A stretch of DNA of 64,000 nt from Staphylococcus haemolyticus (GCF_006094395.1 NZ_CP035291.1:1922001-1986000), one strand, 5' to 3'; counted from the first letter of the stretch, positions 21,362 through 31,354 are shown. The notes: generated from the letters alone by a model not told the origin. Numbers and translations: made by a program.

Positions 21362-22564
21362 ATGAAAGAGAAAATCGTATTAGCATATTCAGGTGGATTA
21401 GATACAAGTGTAGCCGTTAAATGGCTTATAGATAAAGGCTATGATGTCGTAGCTGTATGTTTAGATGTTGGTGAAGGTAAAGATTTAGATGTTGTATATT
21501 CTAAAGCACTAGATATGGGTGCAGTTGAGTGTCATATTATTGATGCTACTAAAGAATTTAGTGATGACTTTGTAAGTTATGCAATCAAAGGTAACTTAAT
21601 GTATGAAAATAGTTATCCACTCTTATCAGCTTTATCTCGTCCACTTATCGCTAAGAAATTAGTTGAGATTGCTGAACAAACTAATTCTGTCGGTATCGCG
21701 CATGGTTGTACTGGTAAAGGTAATGACCAAGTTCGTTTCGAAGTTGCTATTAAAGCATTAAACCCTAACCTAAAAGCATTTGCGCCAGTAAGAGAATGGG
21801 GTTGGAGTCGTGAAGAAGAAATTGATTATGCCATTAAACACAATATCCCTGTTGGCATCAATCACGATTCTCCTTATTCAATTGATCAAAACTTATGGGG
21901 TAGAGCAAATGAGTGTGGTATTTTAGAAGATCCGTATGCTGCCCCTCCAAAAGACGCTTATGATTTAACAGCAGAGTTAGAAGATACACCAGATACACCT
22001 GATGAAATTATCCTTTCATTTAAAAACGGTGTTCCAGTTCAATTAAATCATCAAGATTATGACTTAGATCAATTAATATTAACTTTAAATGAATTAGCTG
22101 GAAAACACGGAATTGGACGTATCGACCATGTAGAAAATCGTCTAGTTGGTATTAAATCTCGTGAAATATATGAAACTCCAGGTGCAGAAGTAATATTAAA
22201 AGCACATAAAGCACTTGAAACATTAACGTTAACTAAAGATGTAGCTCATTTTAAACCAGTGATTGAAAAACAATTTGCTGAACAAACTTATAATGGTTTA
22301 TGGTTCTCACCATTAACTGATAGCTTAAAATTATTCATTGATAGCACGCAACAATATGTTGAAGGTGATGTTAGAATTAAATTATTTAAAGGTAATGCCA
22401 TTGTTAATGGAAGAAAATCTCCATACACGCTATATGATGAAAAATTAGCAACATACACTAAAGAAGATGCATTTAATCAATCGGCAGCGGTAGGTTTCAT
22501 CGATATTTATGGTTTACCTACTCAAGTAAATGCATATCTTCATGGAGGTTATAGTAATGAGTAG
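21362..22564 (+). CDS. argG: Argininosuccinate synthase
   Basis: Joins citrulline and aspartate with ATP to make argininosuccinate, the penultimate step of arginine synthesis. It has 400 residues. The N-type ATP pyrophosphatase P-loop [15 protein letters not shown] lies at residues about 8-22, followed by [15 protein letters not shown] near 115 and [13 protein letters not shown] near 170. ATG 21362 follows AGGTG. Its last codons overlap the start of argH by 8 bases, so the pair is translationally coupled. Under a CodY box. The upstream 330-base gap holds the divergent pgi promoter; I could not place a convincing argG promoter. Confidence 0.98.
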   Translation: MKEKIVLAYSGGLDTSVAVKWLIDKGYDVVAVCLDVGEGKDLDVVYSKALDMGAVECHIIDATKEFSDDFVSYAIKGNLMYENSYPLLSALSRPLIAKKLVEIAEQTNSVGIAHGCTGKGNDQVRFEVAIKALNPNLKAFAPVREWGWSREEEIDYAIKHNIPVGINHDSPYSIDQNLWGRANECGILEDPYAAPPKDAYDLTAELEDTPDTPDEIILSFKNGVPVQLNHQDYDLDQLILTLNELAGKHGIGRIDHVENRLVGIKSREIYETPGAEVILKAHKALETLTLTKDVAHFKPVIEKQFAEQTYNGLWFSPLTDSLKLFIDSTQQYVEGDVRIKLFKGNAIVNGRKSPYTLYDEKLATYTKEDAFNQSAAVGFIDIYGLPTQVNAYLHGGYSNE

Positions 22565-23939
22565 TAAAGCATGGGGTGGCCGTTTTCAACAACAGCCGGA
22601 AGATTGGGTAGATGAATTTAATGCTTCCATAGATTTCGACCAAACATTGTTGGATGAAGATGTCCAAGGTAGTATTGCACATGCTACCATGTTAGCTAAT
22701 CAAAATATCATTTCACAAGATGATAAAGACGCAATCATTAATGGCTTAAAAGAGATTCAACAAGACTTTCATAATGGGAAGCTTGCGTTTAAAAAATCGC
22801 TTGAAGATATTCATTTAAACATTGAACATGAACTCATTCAACGTGTCGGTGACGCTGGAGGTAAGTTGCATACAGGTCGTAGTAGAAATGACCAAGTGGC
22901 TACTGACTTGCATCTATACGTAAAAAAAGAAGTACTTGAAATTCAAGACCTTATTCGATCATTCCAAACATCCATTCTTAAACTAGCTCAATCACATGTG
23001 GATACAATCATGCCAGGATATACACACTTACAACGTGCTCAACCGATTTCTTTTGCACACCATGTTATGACATATTTCTGGATGCTAGAAAGAGACTATT
23101 CACGTTTCGTTGATAGTATGAAACGTATTGATATTTCACCATTAGGTGCAGCTGCATTAAGTGGTACAACACACCCTATCGATAGACACGAAACGCAACA
23201 ATTATTAGAATTTAGTTCAGTTTATGAGAATAGTTTAGATGCAGTGAGTGATCGTGATTACATTATTGAAACTTTGCATAATATTTCATTAACTATGATT
23301 CATTTATCACGTTTTGCTGAAGAAATTATCTTTTGGTCTACGGATGAAGCGAAATTCATTACCCTATCTGATGCTTTCTCTACAGGTTCATCTATTATGC
23401 CTCAGAAGAAGAATCCAGATATGGCAGAACTTATTCGTGGTAAAGTAGGACGTGCTACAGGACATTTAATGAGCATGCTTGTAACATTAAAAGGGTTACC
23501 ACTTGCATATAATAAAGACTTACAAGAAGATAAAGAAGGTTTATTTGACTCAGTACGTACTATAAAAGGTTCACTACGAATTTTTGAAGGTATGTTAGAT
23601 ACAATGACCGTTAATACAGACCGTTTAAACGAAACTGTGCATCAAGACTTTTCAAATGCAACGGAATTAGCTGATTATTTAGTAGCTAAAGATGTACCAT
23701 TTAGAAAGGCGCACGAAATTGTTGGTAAAATTGTCTTTGAGTGCATTCAACAAGGTATCTATTTATTAGATGTACCTCTTGAACGTTACAAAGAATTAAA
23801 TTCAAATATAGATCAAGATGTTTATGATTATCTTAAACCGGAAAACTGTCTTAGCCGAAGAAAAAGTTATGGTTCAACAGGCCAAGACGCAGTACGTCAT
23901 CAACTGAAAGTTGCTGAAAAATTATTAAATAACGATTAA
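22557..23939 (+). CDS. argH: Argininosuccinate lyase
   Basis: Splits argininosuccinate into arginine and fumarate. It has 460 residues, with the fumarase/aspartase superfamily regions: [23 protein letters not shown] block near 150, and the signature [12 protein letters not shown] near 280 containing the catalytic serine loop. The start is ATG 22557, six bases from GGAGG (22544-22548); a longer reading to 22530 carries that site internally. It is the second gene of the argGH operon, which ends in a hairpin repeat terminator. Confidence 0.98.
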   Translation: MSSKAWGGRFQQQPEDWVDEFNASIDFDQTLLDEDVQGSIAHATMLANQNIISQDDKDAIINGLKEIQQDFHNGKLAFKKSLEDIHLNIEHELIQRVGDAGGKLHTGRSRNDQVATDLHLYVKKEVLEIQDLIRSFQTSILKLAQSHVDTIMPGYTHLQRAQPISFAHHVMTYFWMLERDYSRFVDSMKRIDISPLGAAALSGTTHPIDRHETQQLLEFSSVYENSLDAVSDRDYIIETLHNISLTMIHLSRFAEEIIFWSTDEAKFITLSDAFSTGSSIMPQKKNPDMAELIRGKVGRATGHLMSMLVTLKGLPLAYNKDLQEDKEGLFDSVRTIKGSLRIFEGMLDTMTVNTDRLNETVHQDFSNATELADYLVAKDVPFRKAHEIVGKIVFECIQQGIYLLDVPLERYKELNSNIDQDVYDYLKPENCLSRRKSYGSTGQDAVRHQLKVAEKLLNND

Positions 23940-23945
23940 TTTTAG

Positions 23946-24003
23946 AGGTTGGGTATGGGCCAACGAATTCTGAATGAATTCTATCCATTCTCAACCTTTT
24001 TGT
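23946..24003 (+). terminator. argGH terminator, GAATTC-hairpin family
   Basis: A long imperfect hairpin with outer arms AGGTTG/CAACCT and an apical GAATTC-TGA-ATGAATTC, ending in a run of T residues. It is one of five hairpins in this window with the apical pattern GAATTC-NNN-ATGAATTC. Confidence 0.85.
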
Positions 24004-24126
24004 TAAATATATTGAGTGAACATTAATTATATTATAGTTATTTAAAGCTTCTGCAAATTCACTTTCTTACACAAAATATCACTGATAGATTTTAATTATA
24101 CATTTAACTATGAAAGGATGAGTTTG

Positions 24127-25089
24127 TTGAAAGCAAGTAATAAAGGTATCATTTCATGTTTAACAGTAGCCAGTTTGAGTCTAGCGATTATACATACGCC
24201 CGTTGAAGCAAGTGGTGGTGAATCATCAAACACTACAACTACGAACCTAACTAATGCATCTAAAACTCAAAACAATCATACTAATTGGTCAAGAAATTTA
24301 ACAGGAGAGCGCCATACTACTATTGCACATCGTGGTGCTAGTGGCTATGCACCAGAGCATACTTTTGCAGCGTACGATAAAAGTCATAATGAATTAGGTG
24401 CCTCATATATTGAAATAGATTTACAACGCACTAAAGATGGTCATTTAGTTGCAATGCATGACGAAACAGTTGATCGTACAACAAACGGCTCAGGACGTGT
24501 CGAGGATTATACATTAGCTGAATTAAAGAAATTAGATGCAGGTTCATCATTTAATGAACAAAATCCTCAATTAGCCAAAGATAGTTATAAAGGTGCTACA
24601 GTTCCAACATTAGATGAAATTTTGACACGTTATGGTACAGATGCCAATTATTATATTGAAACAAAGCAGCCTGATGTTTATCCTGGCATGGAACAACAAC
24701 TGCTAGACACACTAAACCGACATAACATGCTTACTTCAAATTCTCTAGAAAATGGACATGTCCTGGTACAATCATTTTCAGAAGCTAGCTTATTAAAAAT
24801 GCATCAATTAAATTCAAATGTGCCATTAATACGCCTATTGGATAAAGGTGAATTAGCTCAACAAAGTGAAGCAGATTTACAACGTATTCGTTCTTATGCA
24901 ATTGGTGTCGGTCCTGAATATAGCGATTTAAATGCACAAAATACAGCTCATTTAAAAGACTTAGGTTTTCTCGTACATCCATTTACGGTGAATGAAACTG
25001 CCGATATGCAGCGCTTGAACCAATACGGTGTTGATGGTGTCTTTACAAACTATGCTGATCAATATAAAGCAATAAGTTCACAAAAGTAA
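24127..25089 (+). CDS. glpQ: Secreted glycerophosphodiester phosphodiesterase
   Basis: Releases sn-glycerol 3-phosphate from glycerophosphodiesters. It has about 320 residues: a signal peptide (basic KASNK, hydrophobic stretch, then PVEA-SGG as probable cleavage site), a short Ser/Thr/Asn-rich linker, and a GDPD barrel from about residue 60 with HRGASGYAPEHT, EIDLQRTKDGHLVAMHD and IETKQPD carrying the catalytic His, Glu/Asp and metal ligands. The ATG at 24118 overlaps the AAAGGA ribosome site, so TTG 24127 is the better start; TTG 24124 is also possible. It may recycle host phospholipid or teichoic acid glycerophosphate; that is inference. I saw no glycerol regulator nearby. Confidence 0.9.
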   Translation: MKASNKGIISCLTVASLSLAIIHTPVEASGGESSNTTTTNLTNASKTQNNHTNWSRNLTGERHTTIAHRGASGYAPEHTFAAYDKSHNELGASYIEIDLQRTKDGHLVAMHDETVDRTTNGSGRVEDYTLAELKKLDAGSSFNEQNPQLAKDSYKGATVPTLDEILTRYGTDANYYIETKQPDVYPGMEQQLLDTLNRHNMLTSNSLENGHVLVQSFSEASLLKMHQLNSNVPLIRLLDKGELAQQSEADLQRIRSYAIGVGPEYSDLNAQNTAHLKDLGFLVHPFTVNETADMQRLNQYGVDGVFTNYADQYKAISSQK

Positions 25090-25104
25090 GTAAAAGTTTT
25101 AATA

Positions 25105-25134
25105 CAGTCCGCTACTGCGAATTTGCAAAATAGC
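25105..25134. repeat. Short dispersed repeat CAGTC-GCTACTGCGAATT
   Basis: A 23-base block CAGTCCGCTACTGCGAATTTGCA-type recurs at 44029-44051 with 21 identities. Each copy is followed by a base-paired TAGC or GTAGC end that folds back on GCTA. It is the right-hand module of the staphylococcal repeat at 9140-9275. Confidence 0.65.
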
Positions 25135-25171
25135 ATCATTATATAATGTAAGTCTCAGGCTCTTGAATCAA

Positions 25172-25222
25172 AACAAAAACGCTATAACTTGTTTCATTCC
25201 CATAACAAGCTATAGCGTTTAT
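25172..25222. terminator. Bidirectional terminator between glpQ and gudB
   Basis: A 16-bp stem (25178-25193 with 25205-25220, one mismatch) has T-rich tails on both sides. It serves the convergent glpQ and gudB genes. Confidence 0.85.
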
Positions 25223-25240
25223 TTATGTTTATATATCGGT

Positions 25241-26485
25241 TTATGCCCAACCACGGTAGCGAGCTGCTTCTGCAGTACGTTTAATACCTACAATATAAGC
25301 TGCTAGTCTCATGTCAATTTTTCTATTTTGTGCTAATTCGTAGATTGTATCAAACGCATCTACTAATTTTTCACGTAATTTATCGTTAACTTCCTCTTCA
25401 GACCAATAATAACCTTGGTTATTTTGCACCCATTCGAAGTATGAAACTGTTACACCACCAGCACTTGCTAGTACGTCTGGTACCAATAAGATACCACGTT
25501 CAGTTAAAATTCGTGTAGCTTCAGGTGTAGTAGGTCCGTTAGCCGCTTCAACAATAATATCGGCTTTAATATCATGCGCATTATCTTCAGTGATTTGGTT
25601 AGAAATCGCAGCTGGTACTAGAATGTCACAATCTAACTCGAACAATTCTTTGTTAGAAATTGTGTTATCGAATAAGTTTGTAACTGTACCGAAACTATCA
25701 CGACGATCTAATAAATAATCGATATCTAAACCTTCTGGATCATGTAATGCACCATAAGCATCAGAAATTCCTACGACTTTTGCACCCATGTCATATAAGA
25801 ATTTAGCTAGGAAACTACCTGCATTACCAAATCCTTGGATAACTACGCGAGAACCTTTGATTTCCTTACCACGACGTTTAGCTGCTTGTTCAATAGCAAT
25901 CACTACGCCCAATGCAGTTGAACGATCGCGTCCTTGTGAACCACCTAATACGATAGGTTTACCTGTAATAAAACCAGGTGAGTTAAATTTATCTAAAGCA
26001 CTATATTCATCCATCATCCAAGCCATAATTTGAGAGTTAGTAAATACGTCTGGTGCTGGAATATCTTTTGTAGGACCAACGAATTGAGAAATTGCACGTA
26101 CATATCCACGAGATAAACGTTCAACTTCATGAATACTCATTTGACGTGGGTCACATACGATACCACCTTTACCACCACCGTATGGTAAATTAACAATACC
26201 GCATTTTAAAGTCATCCACATAGATAATGCTTTAACTTCTTCTTCATCTACTTCAGGATGGAAACGAACCCCACCTTTAGTTGGACCAACAGCATCGTTA
26301 TGTTGAGCACGATAACCTGTAAATGTTTTAACAGTACCATCATCCATGCGTACTGGGATACGAACTTGTAAAAATCTTAATGGTTCTTTGATTAAATCAT
26401 ACATACCATCGTCAAATCCCAATTTGTGTAAAGCTTCTTTAATGATACTTTGTGTAGAAGTCACTAAATTATTATTCTCAGTCAT
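25241..26485 (-). CDS. gudB: NAD-specific glutamate dehydrogenase
   Basis: Catabolic oxidative deamination of glutamate to 2-oxoglutarate and ammonia, feeding the TCA cycle. It has 414 residues. GPTKGGVRFHPEV and the catalytic-lysine block MTLKCGIVNLPYGGGKGGI lie at about 75-120, PAPDVFTN near 155, and the NAD-binding fold VVIQGFGNAG near 215. The catalytic region shows no insertion of the kind that inactivates B. subtilis GudB. The start is ATG 26485; GTG 26491 is an alternative closer to GAGG. It follows rocD by 107 bases and has its own extended -10 promoter with a perfect cre site. In S. aureus the orthologue is also called gluD. Confidence 0.96.
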   Translation of the reverse strand: MTENNNLVTSTQSIIKEALHKLGFDDGMYDLIKEPLRFLQVRIPVRMDDGTVKTFTGYRAQHNDAVGPTKGGVRFHPEVDEEEVKALSMWMTLKCGIVNLPYGGGKGGIVCDPRQMSIHEVERLSRGYVRAISQFVGPTKDIPAPDVFTNSQIMAWMMDEYSALDKFNSPGFITGKPIVLGGSQGRDRSTALGVVIAIEQAAKRRGKEIKGSRVVIQGFGNAGSFLAKFLYDMGAKVVGISDAYGALHDPEGLDIDYLLDRRDSFGTVTNLFDNTISNKELFELDCDILVPAAISNQITEDNAHDIKADIIVEAANGPTTPEATRILTERGILLVPDVLASAGGVTVSYFEWVQNNQGYYWSEEEVNDKLREKLVDAFDTIYELAQNRKIDMRLAAYIVGIKRTAEAARYRGWA

Positions 26486-26511
26486 GATCACTTTCGCCTC
26501 TTTTTAACAAA

Positions 26512-26525
26512 TGATTTCGCTTTCA
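26512..26525 (-). promoter_or_regulatory. CcpA cre site of gudB
   Basis: On the minus strand TGAAAGCGAAATCA fits TGNAANCGNNNNCA exactly. It lies at the likely transcription start, just downstream of the -10 box, which suggests direct glucose repression of glutamate catabolism. Confidence 0.8.
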
Positions 26526-26530
26526 TACAT

Positions 26531-26539
26531 ATTGTAACA
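26531..26539 (-). promoter_or_regulatory. gudB extended -10 promoter
   Basis: Minus-strand TGT-TACAAT: a -10 hexamer (26531-26536) with the TGN extension and no clear -35. It lies between rocD and gudB, so gudB can be transcribed apart from rocD. Confidence 0.6.
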
Positions 26540-26592
26540 CATGTCTTTGCTTTTTAAAGGGTTTTCAAAATGAATGTTACAACTTTTTGAAC

Positions 26593-27783
26593 TTAATTAA
26601 ATACGCTTCTGATTCTATCTAATGCATCATCTAATTCTTCTTTAGAAATAACTAAAGGTGGAGCAAATCGAATCACCGTATCATGAGTTTCTTTACATAA
26701 TAGTCCTTTTTCTTTTAATGCTTCACAGAAAGGTCTAGCATTTTCATGTAATTCAACACCAATAAATAGACCACGACCACGTACTTCTTTAATAGCTGGG
26801 TGATTAATTTTTTGTAATTCAGATTTAAAGTATTCCCCTAATTCATGTGAACGGCCAGGTAAATCTTCATCTAATATGACATCTAACGCAGCGATTGAAA
26901 CGGCACAAGCTAATGGATTACCACCAAACGTAGAACCGTGTGAACCAGGTGTAAATACATCCAGTACTTCGTTATCAGCTAAGACTACAGAAATAGGTAG
27001 TGCGCCGCCACCAAGCGCTTTTCCTAAAATATAAACATCAGGTTTAACATTATCCCAATCAGTAGCAAATAATTTACCAGAACGTCCTAAACCAGCTTGA
27101 ATTTCATCGGCAATAAATAGAATATTATGTTCATCACATAATTCTCTGATAGCTTTTAAATAACCTTCAGGTGGGATATTAATACCTGCTTCACCTTGAA
27201 TCGGTTCAACTAAAATAGCAGCTGTATTCTCATTAATAGCTTCTTTTAATTTATCAACATCACCGAAATCTACTTTGCGGAAACCATCTAATAACGGACC
27301 ATAACCACGTTGGTACTCAGCTTCTGATGATAAAGATACTGGCGCCATAGTACGACCATGGAAGTTACCATTAAATGCGATAATTTCAGCTTTATCTGGT
27401 TCAAGACCTTTTACATCATATGCCCAACGACGTGCAGCTTTCAATGCAGTTTCAACTGCTTCCGCACCAGTATTCATTGGTAGTGCTTTATCTTTACCTG
27501 ATAATTTACAAACTTTTTCATACCATTCACCTAAATTATCACTATGAAAAGCACGAGAAACCAAAGTTACTTTGTCAGCTTGATCTTTAAGTGCTTGAAT
27601 AATTTTAGGATGACGGTGTCCTTGGTTAACAGCTGAATAAGCTGAAAGCATATCCATATATTTATTACCTTCTGGATCAGTTACCCAAATACCTTCCGCT
27701 TCTGCAACAACGATTGGTAGTGGTACGTAGTTTTGAGCTCCATAATGGTTTGTTAATTCAATGATTTGTTCTGACTTAGTCAT
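26593..27783 (-). CDS. rocD: Ornithine aminotransferase
   Basis: Converts ornithine and 2-oxoglutarate to glutamate semialdehyde and glutamate, a step in arginine breakdown or in proline synthesis from arginine. It has 396 residues of PLP class-III aminotransferase fold: [13 protein letters not shown] near 100, [10 protein letters not shown] near 140, [14 protein letters not shown] near 225 and the PLP lysine in [14 protein letters not shown] near 255. ATG 27783 follows GGGGAG. Its product pathway runs to glutamate, the substrate of the downstream gudB. S. aureus carries a second rocD elsewhere; I cannot tell whether this genome does. Confidence 0.96.
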   Translation of the reverse strand: MTKSEQIIELTNHYGAQNYVPLPIVVAEAEGIWVTDPEGNKYMDMLSAYSAVNQGHRHPKIIQALKDQADKVTLVSRAFHSDNLGEWYEKVCKLSGKDKALPMNTGAEAVETALKAARRWAYDVKGLEPDKAEIIAFNGNFHGRTMAPVSLSSEAEYQRGYGPLLDGFRKVDFGDVDKLKEAINENTAAILVEPIQGEAGINIPPEGYLKAIRELCDEHNILFIADEIQAGLGRSGKLFATDWDNVKPDVYILGKALGGGALPISVVLADNEVLDVFTPGSHGSTFGGNPLACAVSIAALDVILDEDLPGRSHELGEYFKSELQKINHPAIKEVRGRGLFIGVELHENARPFCEALKEKGLLCKETHDTVIRFAPPLVISKEELDDALDRIRSVFN

Positions 27784-27929
27784 AATATCTCCCCTTTGCT
27801 TAATTTATATTAAAACTAATTGCCATACGATTACGGCTTTCGATGTCATATACAAAGAAGTATATTCGCAAAATTAATAAGAGCACTAAATGACTCATTG
27901 TTACATCAAATATGCCCTTCGTTTCTAAA

Positions 27930-27943
27930 TGAAAGCCCTTACA
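27930..27943. promoter_or_regulatory. Possible cre site upstream of rocD
   Basis: TGAAAGCCCTTACA differs from TGNAANCGNNNNCA at one conserved base (C for G). It lies about 150 bases upstream of rocD. The rest of the 27784-28033 gap shows no ORF or structured RNA that I can support. Confidence 0.4.
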
Positions 27944-28033
27944 GATATAATGACATACCTATCAATATTTTTACAAGCAAAATATTAAAAATTTTCCGAT
28001 AAATAAAATGAATTAAGATTCCTTTGGTATTTA

Positions 28034-28072
28034 CATAAAAAAAGATTATGACAAGAATGATTGCCATAATCT
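28034..28072 (-). terminator. ofrA terminator
   Basis: Minus-strand AGATTATG/CATAATCT stem (28043-28050, 28065-28072) followed by seven T residues, about 120 bases past the ofrA stop. Confidence 0.8.
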
Positions 28073-28192
28073 ATTATAAACTCTAAGTTCATCTACATTT
28101 ATCAAATTAAATTTATAAAGATATTTTGAACATCTTCTTTTTAACTAGATTAAAACTAACCGCAAAGTTTAACATTTATTCACTCATTAATA

Positions 28193-29320
28193 CTATTTAT
28201 CTTTACGAGGTAACGGATAAAAACCTTGGTTAAATTGTTTCCACAAATTAGGTGTTAATTCATGCTTATCTTCACGATGAGGGTCAAATTCTGATAAAAT
28301 TTCATCTTCTTTTCCTTCTTGAATTTTGCTGATGAAATTATAGTCTAATAATATTTCACGACCAAGTGCTACGAGTTCAACACCTGTTGATTCAATAGCG
28401 TCTAATGCATCATCAGCTGTAAATACAGATCCTACACCAATAACTGGGATACGACCATCCACCCATTGGTGAATTAATTTCAATCGCTCTTGTCCTGCAT
28501 ACTTACCTTCTCTTGTAGTTGAATGAATATCTCCAAGAGATATATGAACATAATCAATTGATTTTTCAGTAATTGTATTAATTAATTGTTCGGTAATTTC
28601 CATTGAAATACCTGGTGATTCAGCTTCTTCAGGAGAAAGTCGATACCCTACTATGAAATCATCGCTCGCATATTCTGATTTGGCCTTTAATACTTCATCT
28701 ATAACAGCAGTTGGAAACTTCATGTGATCAGACCATTCATCATTTCTTCTATTATAATATGGAGATACAAATTGGTGAATTAAATAGTGATTAGCACCAT
28801 GAATCTCTACGCCATCAAACCCAGCTTCGATTACTCGACGCGTTGCTTCACCGAAATCTTTAATTGTTTGTTCAATTTCTTTAGGGGTAATTTCTCTAGC
28901 ATCATGTTCATGTTGTTGTCCGAAGCTTTTTAAAGTGATAGGACTTGGTGCAACAACATCTCCATTCGGTGTTAAATTAGCTAATGCTTGTGCGCCACCA
29001 TGATGAATTTGAACTAAAGCTTTAGCACCATTCTTCTTCATAGCTTGTGCTAAACGCTTGAGTCCTTCTATATCTGAATCATGCGCAACAGAAGGTTGTC
29101 CTGGAAAAGCTTTACCAATATCGTTAACATTACTTGCAGCATTGATAGCTAAGCCAACATCTTTAGAGCGCTTTTCAATATACGGTATTTCCACGTCAGA
29201 AATTGTACCATCATCATTAGATGAAATATGCGTTAATGGAGCCAATACAAAACGATTTTTTAATTCAACCCCATTTGGCAAAGTTACGGTTTCAAATAAT
29301 TTTTCATATTTTTTATTCAT
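28193..29320 (-). CDS. ofrA: Old yellow enzyme family flavin oxidoreductase OfrA
   Basis: A 375-residue FMN-dependent NAD(P)H oxidoreductase with a TIM-barrel fold. It has LKNRFVLAPLTH at about residue 20, LVQIHHGGAQA near 100, the GFDGVEIHGANHYLIHQFVSPYYNRR active-site block near 170, VGYRLSPEE, and a C-terminal GIGSV/ALGREILLD phosphate-binding region. By position and sequence it corresponds to S. aureus OfrA, an old yellow enzyme linked to resistance to oxidative, electrophile and hypochlorous acid stress; that role is transferred by homology. The start is ATG 29320 behind AAAGGA. The IS element inserted 127 bases upstream leaves its extended -10 promoter intact. Confidence 0.93.
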   Translation of the reverse strand: MNKKYEKLFETVTLPNGVELKNRFVLAPLTHISSNDDGTISDVEIPYIEKRSKDVGLAINAASNVNDIGKAFPGQPSVAHDSDIEGLKRLAQAMKKNGAKALVQIHHGGAQALANLTPNGDVVAPSPITLKSFGQQHEHDAREITPKEIEQTIKDFGEATRRVIEAGFDGVEIHGANHYLIHQFVSPYYNRRNDEWSDHMKFPTAVIDEVLKAKSEYASDDFIVGYRLSPEEAESPGISMEITEQLINTITEKSIDYVHISLGDIHSTTREGKYAGQERLKLIHQWVDGRIPVIGVGSVFTADDALDAIESTGVELVALGREILLDYNFISKIQEGKEDEILSEFDPHREDKHELTPNLWKQFNQGFYPLPRKDK

Positions 29321-29348
29321 AGGTAAGTCCTTTCCTTTTTAATTATGA

Positions 29349-31112
29349 CTAGACTATAGCACGCAGAATTAAAGCTCTTCCAATATTCTGCTTGACTGTA
29401 CATGCATATATTTGTGTCGCTTTTTTATAATCAAACGCATAAAAAAGAGTCCGGGACATAAAGTTCTTGGATAAGTGAAAAAAGACAATTTCTATTGAAA
29501 TAATATAGAAATTGTCTTTTTTATAAATTTTTTGATTATTTTCAGCTCGTTGAGCTACTACTTTTCTTATATTAAGTGCCATTAATACAAAACCAAGTTC
29601 TCTTTTGACTTTATTGAGTCCTCGGACAGACATCCGAGTGAAACCCAAAATAGCCTTCATAAATCCAAAAACAGGTTCCACATCAATTTTTCTTTGACTG
29701 TAGATATTTTTTGTTTCTGGTTCTGAAAGCTTTTTGTTAATTTGGGATTTAAAATATTCCCAGTTATAATTCTTCATTATTTTTTTGTTTGTTTTTGAAT
29801 TGAAGTTCATACATTGATTTTTCAGAGGACATTCTGAACAATCATCACATTCATATAATTTGAAGTCTCGCTTATAACCATACTTATCATGACGATAGGC
29901 ATATCTTTTAAAACCTAGCCGTTTATTATTCGGACAAATGAATTCGTCATTAATTTCGTCATAGTTCCAATTTTGAGTATTAAAGATGTCACTTTTATAT
30001 TTTTTAGTTTTATCTTTTATAAACATTCCATATGTTATGAGTGGCGTTCGATTAAAGTCATCTATAATTGCCTTATAATTTGATTCACTACCATAACCTG
30101 CATCAGCTACAATATATTCAGGTAAATGACCGTAGGTCTCTTGAATTGAATTTAAAAATGGAATCATCGTTCTAGTATCCGTTGGATTTTGATACACATT
30201 ATAAGATAAAACAAATTGGGAATTTGTCGCTATTTGTAAATTATACCCTGGCTTAAGTTGTCCATTTTTCATGTGATCTTCTTTCATTCTCATAAATGTC
30301 GCATCATGATCTGTCTTAGAATAACTATTTCTATCCTTTAAAATAGATTTTTGAAATTCGTATCGATACTTTCGCTCAAAATAATCATTGATTTGCTTTT
30401 TGTATTTTTTGATTTTAGTTCTTTTGAGACGTATTTGTTTTCTTGTTTTAGTACATTTTTCATTGTTGATATGTTGGTTTAAATCTTCGATTTCTTTATC
30501 TAAGTGACTACCAATCAAATCTATTTCTTCTTTTGTTAATTCATTATCATGATCTTCTTTAATTTCCGGTATGATTTTATTGGTTACCAATTCATGGTAG
30601 AGGGCTTTAGAATCCTCATTCATCTTTGATTCATGGTTTTGAATACTCTTTTTCCATACAAATGTATATCGATTGGCATTTGCTTCAATTTTTGTACCAT
30701 CAATAAAAATAGCTTTATCATCTATAAGATTTTGTTTTACACACTGACTGTAAAATTGAATAAATAAAGATTCTAATAAAGCATCTACTTTTGGATTTAC
30801 TCTAAATCGATTAATTGTTTTATAAGAAGGTTTTTGATTTTGTGATAGCCACATCATTCGGATGCTATCATTAAGCATTTTTTCTATTTTACGACCTGAG
30901 AATACAGATTGTGTGTAGGCATATAGAATCACTTTTAACATCATTTTAGGATGGTACGAAGTTGCACCACGGTGATGTCTGAATTCGTCGAATTCATTGT
31001 CAGGAATTGTTTCAACAATATCATTTACATGTCGTGAAATATCATTTGTGGGGATAAGAACTGAAGTTTCCATTGGTAGAGTAAGTTGAGTCATGTTATA
31101 ATTTTTATACAT
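29349..31112 (-). CDS. IS1182-family transposase
   Basis: A 587-residue DDE transposase. A DUF772-type N-terminal domain (HHRGATSYHPKMMLKVILYAY, about 45-65) precedes the catalytic core with FIDGTKIEANANRY (first Asp), a charged coiled stretch (about 190-255), IVADAGYGSESNY (second Asp), a cysteine cluster CDDCSECPLKNQC, and the SQRKIDVEPVFGFMK Glu motif. ATG 31112 follows GAGGTG. The frame has no stop before the left end of the element: the last 31 residues are encoded by host DNA up to 29349. All catalytic motifs are present, so it is probably functional. Confidence 0.93.
   Translation of the reverse strand: MYKNYNMTQLTLPMETSVLIPTNDISRHVNDIVETIPDNEFDEFRHHRGATSYHPKMMLKVILYAYTQSVFSGRKIEKMLNDSIRMMWLSQNQKPSYKTINRFRVNPKVDALLESLFIQFYSQCVKQNLIDDKAIFIDGTKIEANANRYTFVWKKSIQNHESKMNEDSKALYHELVTNKIIPEIKEDHDNELTKEEIDLIGSHLDKEIEDLNQHINNEKCTKTRKQIRLKRTKIKKYKKQINDYFERKYRYEFQKSILKDRNSYSKTDHDATFMRMKEDHMKNGQLKPGYNLQIATNSQFVLSYNVYQNPTDTRTMIPFLNSIQETYGHLPEYIVADAGYGSESNYKAIIDDFNRTPLITYGMFIKDKTKKYKSDIFNTQNWNYDEINDEFICPNNKRLGFKRYAYRHDKYGYKRDFKLYECDDCSECPLKNQCMNFNSKTNKKIMKNYNWEYFKSQINKKLSEPETKNIYSQRKIDVEPVFGFMKAILGFTRMSVRGLNKVKRELGFVLMALNIRKVVAQRAENNQKIYKKDNFYIISIEIVFFHLSKNFMSRTLFYAFDYKKATQIYACTVKQNIGRALILRAIV
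29353..29361 (-). promoter_or_regulatory. ofrA extended -10 promoter
   Basis: Minus-strand TGC-TATAGT, a -10 hexamer (29353-29358) with the TGN extension, about 33 bases before the start codon. It lies in host DNA between the IS end and ofrA. Confidence 0.55.
29447..29462. repeat. Left inverted repeat of the IS element
   Basis: GAGTCCGGGACATAAA; it matches the right end at 15 of 16 bases. It also encodes residues MSRTL of the transposase. Confidence 0.9.
29481..29522. terminator. Hairpin near the left IS end
   Basis: A 15-bp stem AAAGACAATTTCTAT/ATAGAAATTGTCTTT with T-rich sequence on both strands, inside the 3' end of the transposase frame. It can stop transcription entering from outside and transcription leaving towards ofrA. 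Confidence 0.7.
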
Positions 31113-31229
31113 AAGGCACCTCGTTAATTTAGTTTAGTGATGTTTATTAAATTATACGAAAGTGCTTTATTTTTTTAAAGTATTACAATGTAAAATTACA
31201 TATAAATACAAAGTATTTTGGCGAGACTC

Positions 31230-31354
31230 TTGAGGGAACAGGACAAGCTGAAGACTACAGGCTGAAGCTGTCCCCTAAGAAAGCGAGCCAACAATACTCC
31301 GTATTGTAAATAAAGAAGCCAGTAAATGAATTTGTTAAAACTCATTTACTGGCT
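31230..31354. repeat. Structured non-coding right end of the IS element
   Basis: This part upstream of the transposase holds two inverted repeats: GGACA-AGCT/AGCTGTCC (about 31241-31275) and a perfect 13-bp stem AGCCAGTAAATGA/TCATTTACTGGCT (31317-31354). The second lies just inside the right end and could block outside transcription into the transposase gene. No ORF is present here. Confidence 0.65.

Noticed and set aside
27820..28002. 60-codon plus-strand frame upstream of rocD
   Set aside because: No ribosome site, no family resemblance, and it overlaps the probable rocD regulatory region.
29349..31112. Reading the transposase as a pseudogene because it lacks its own stop within the element
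   Set aside because: All three catalytic motifs and both inverted repeats are intact, and reading out through the end adds only a short tail. I kept it as an intact gene.
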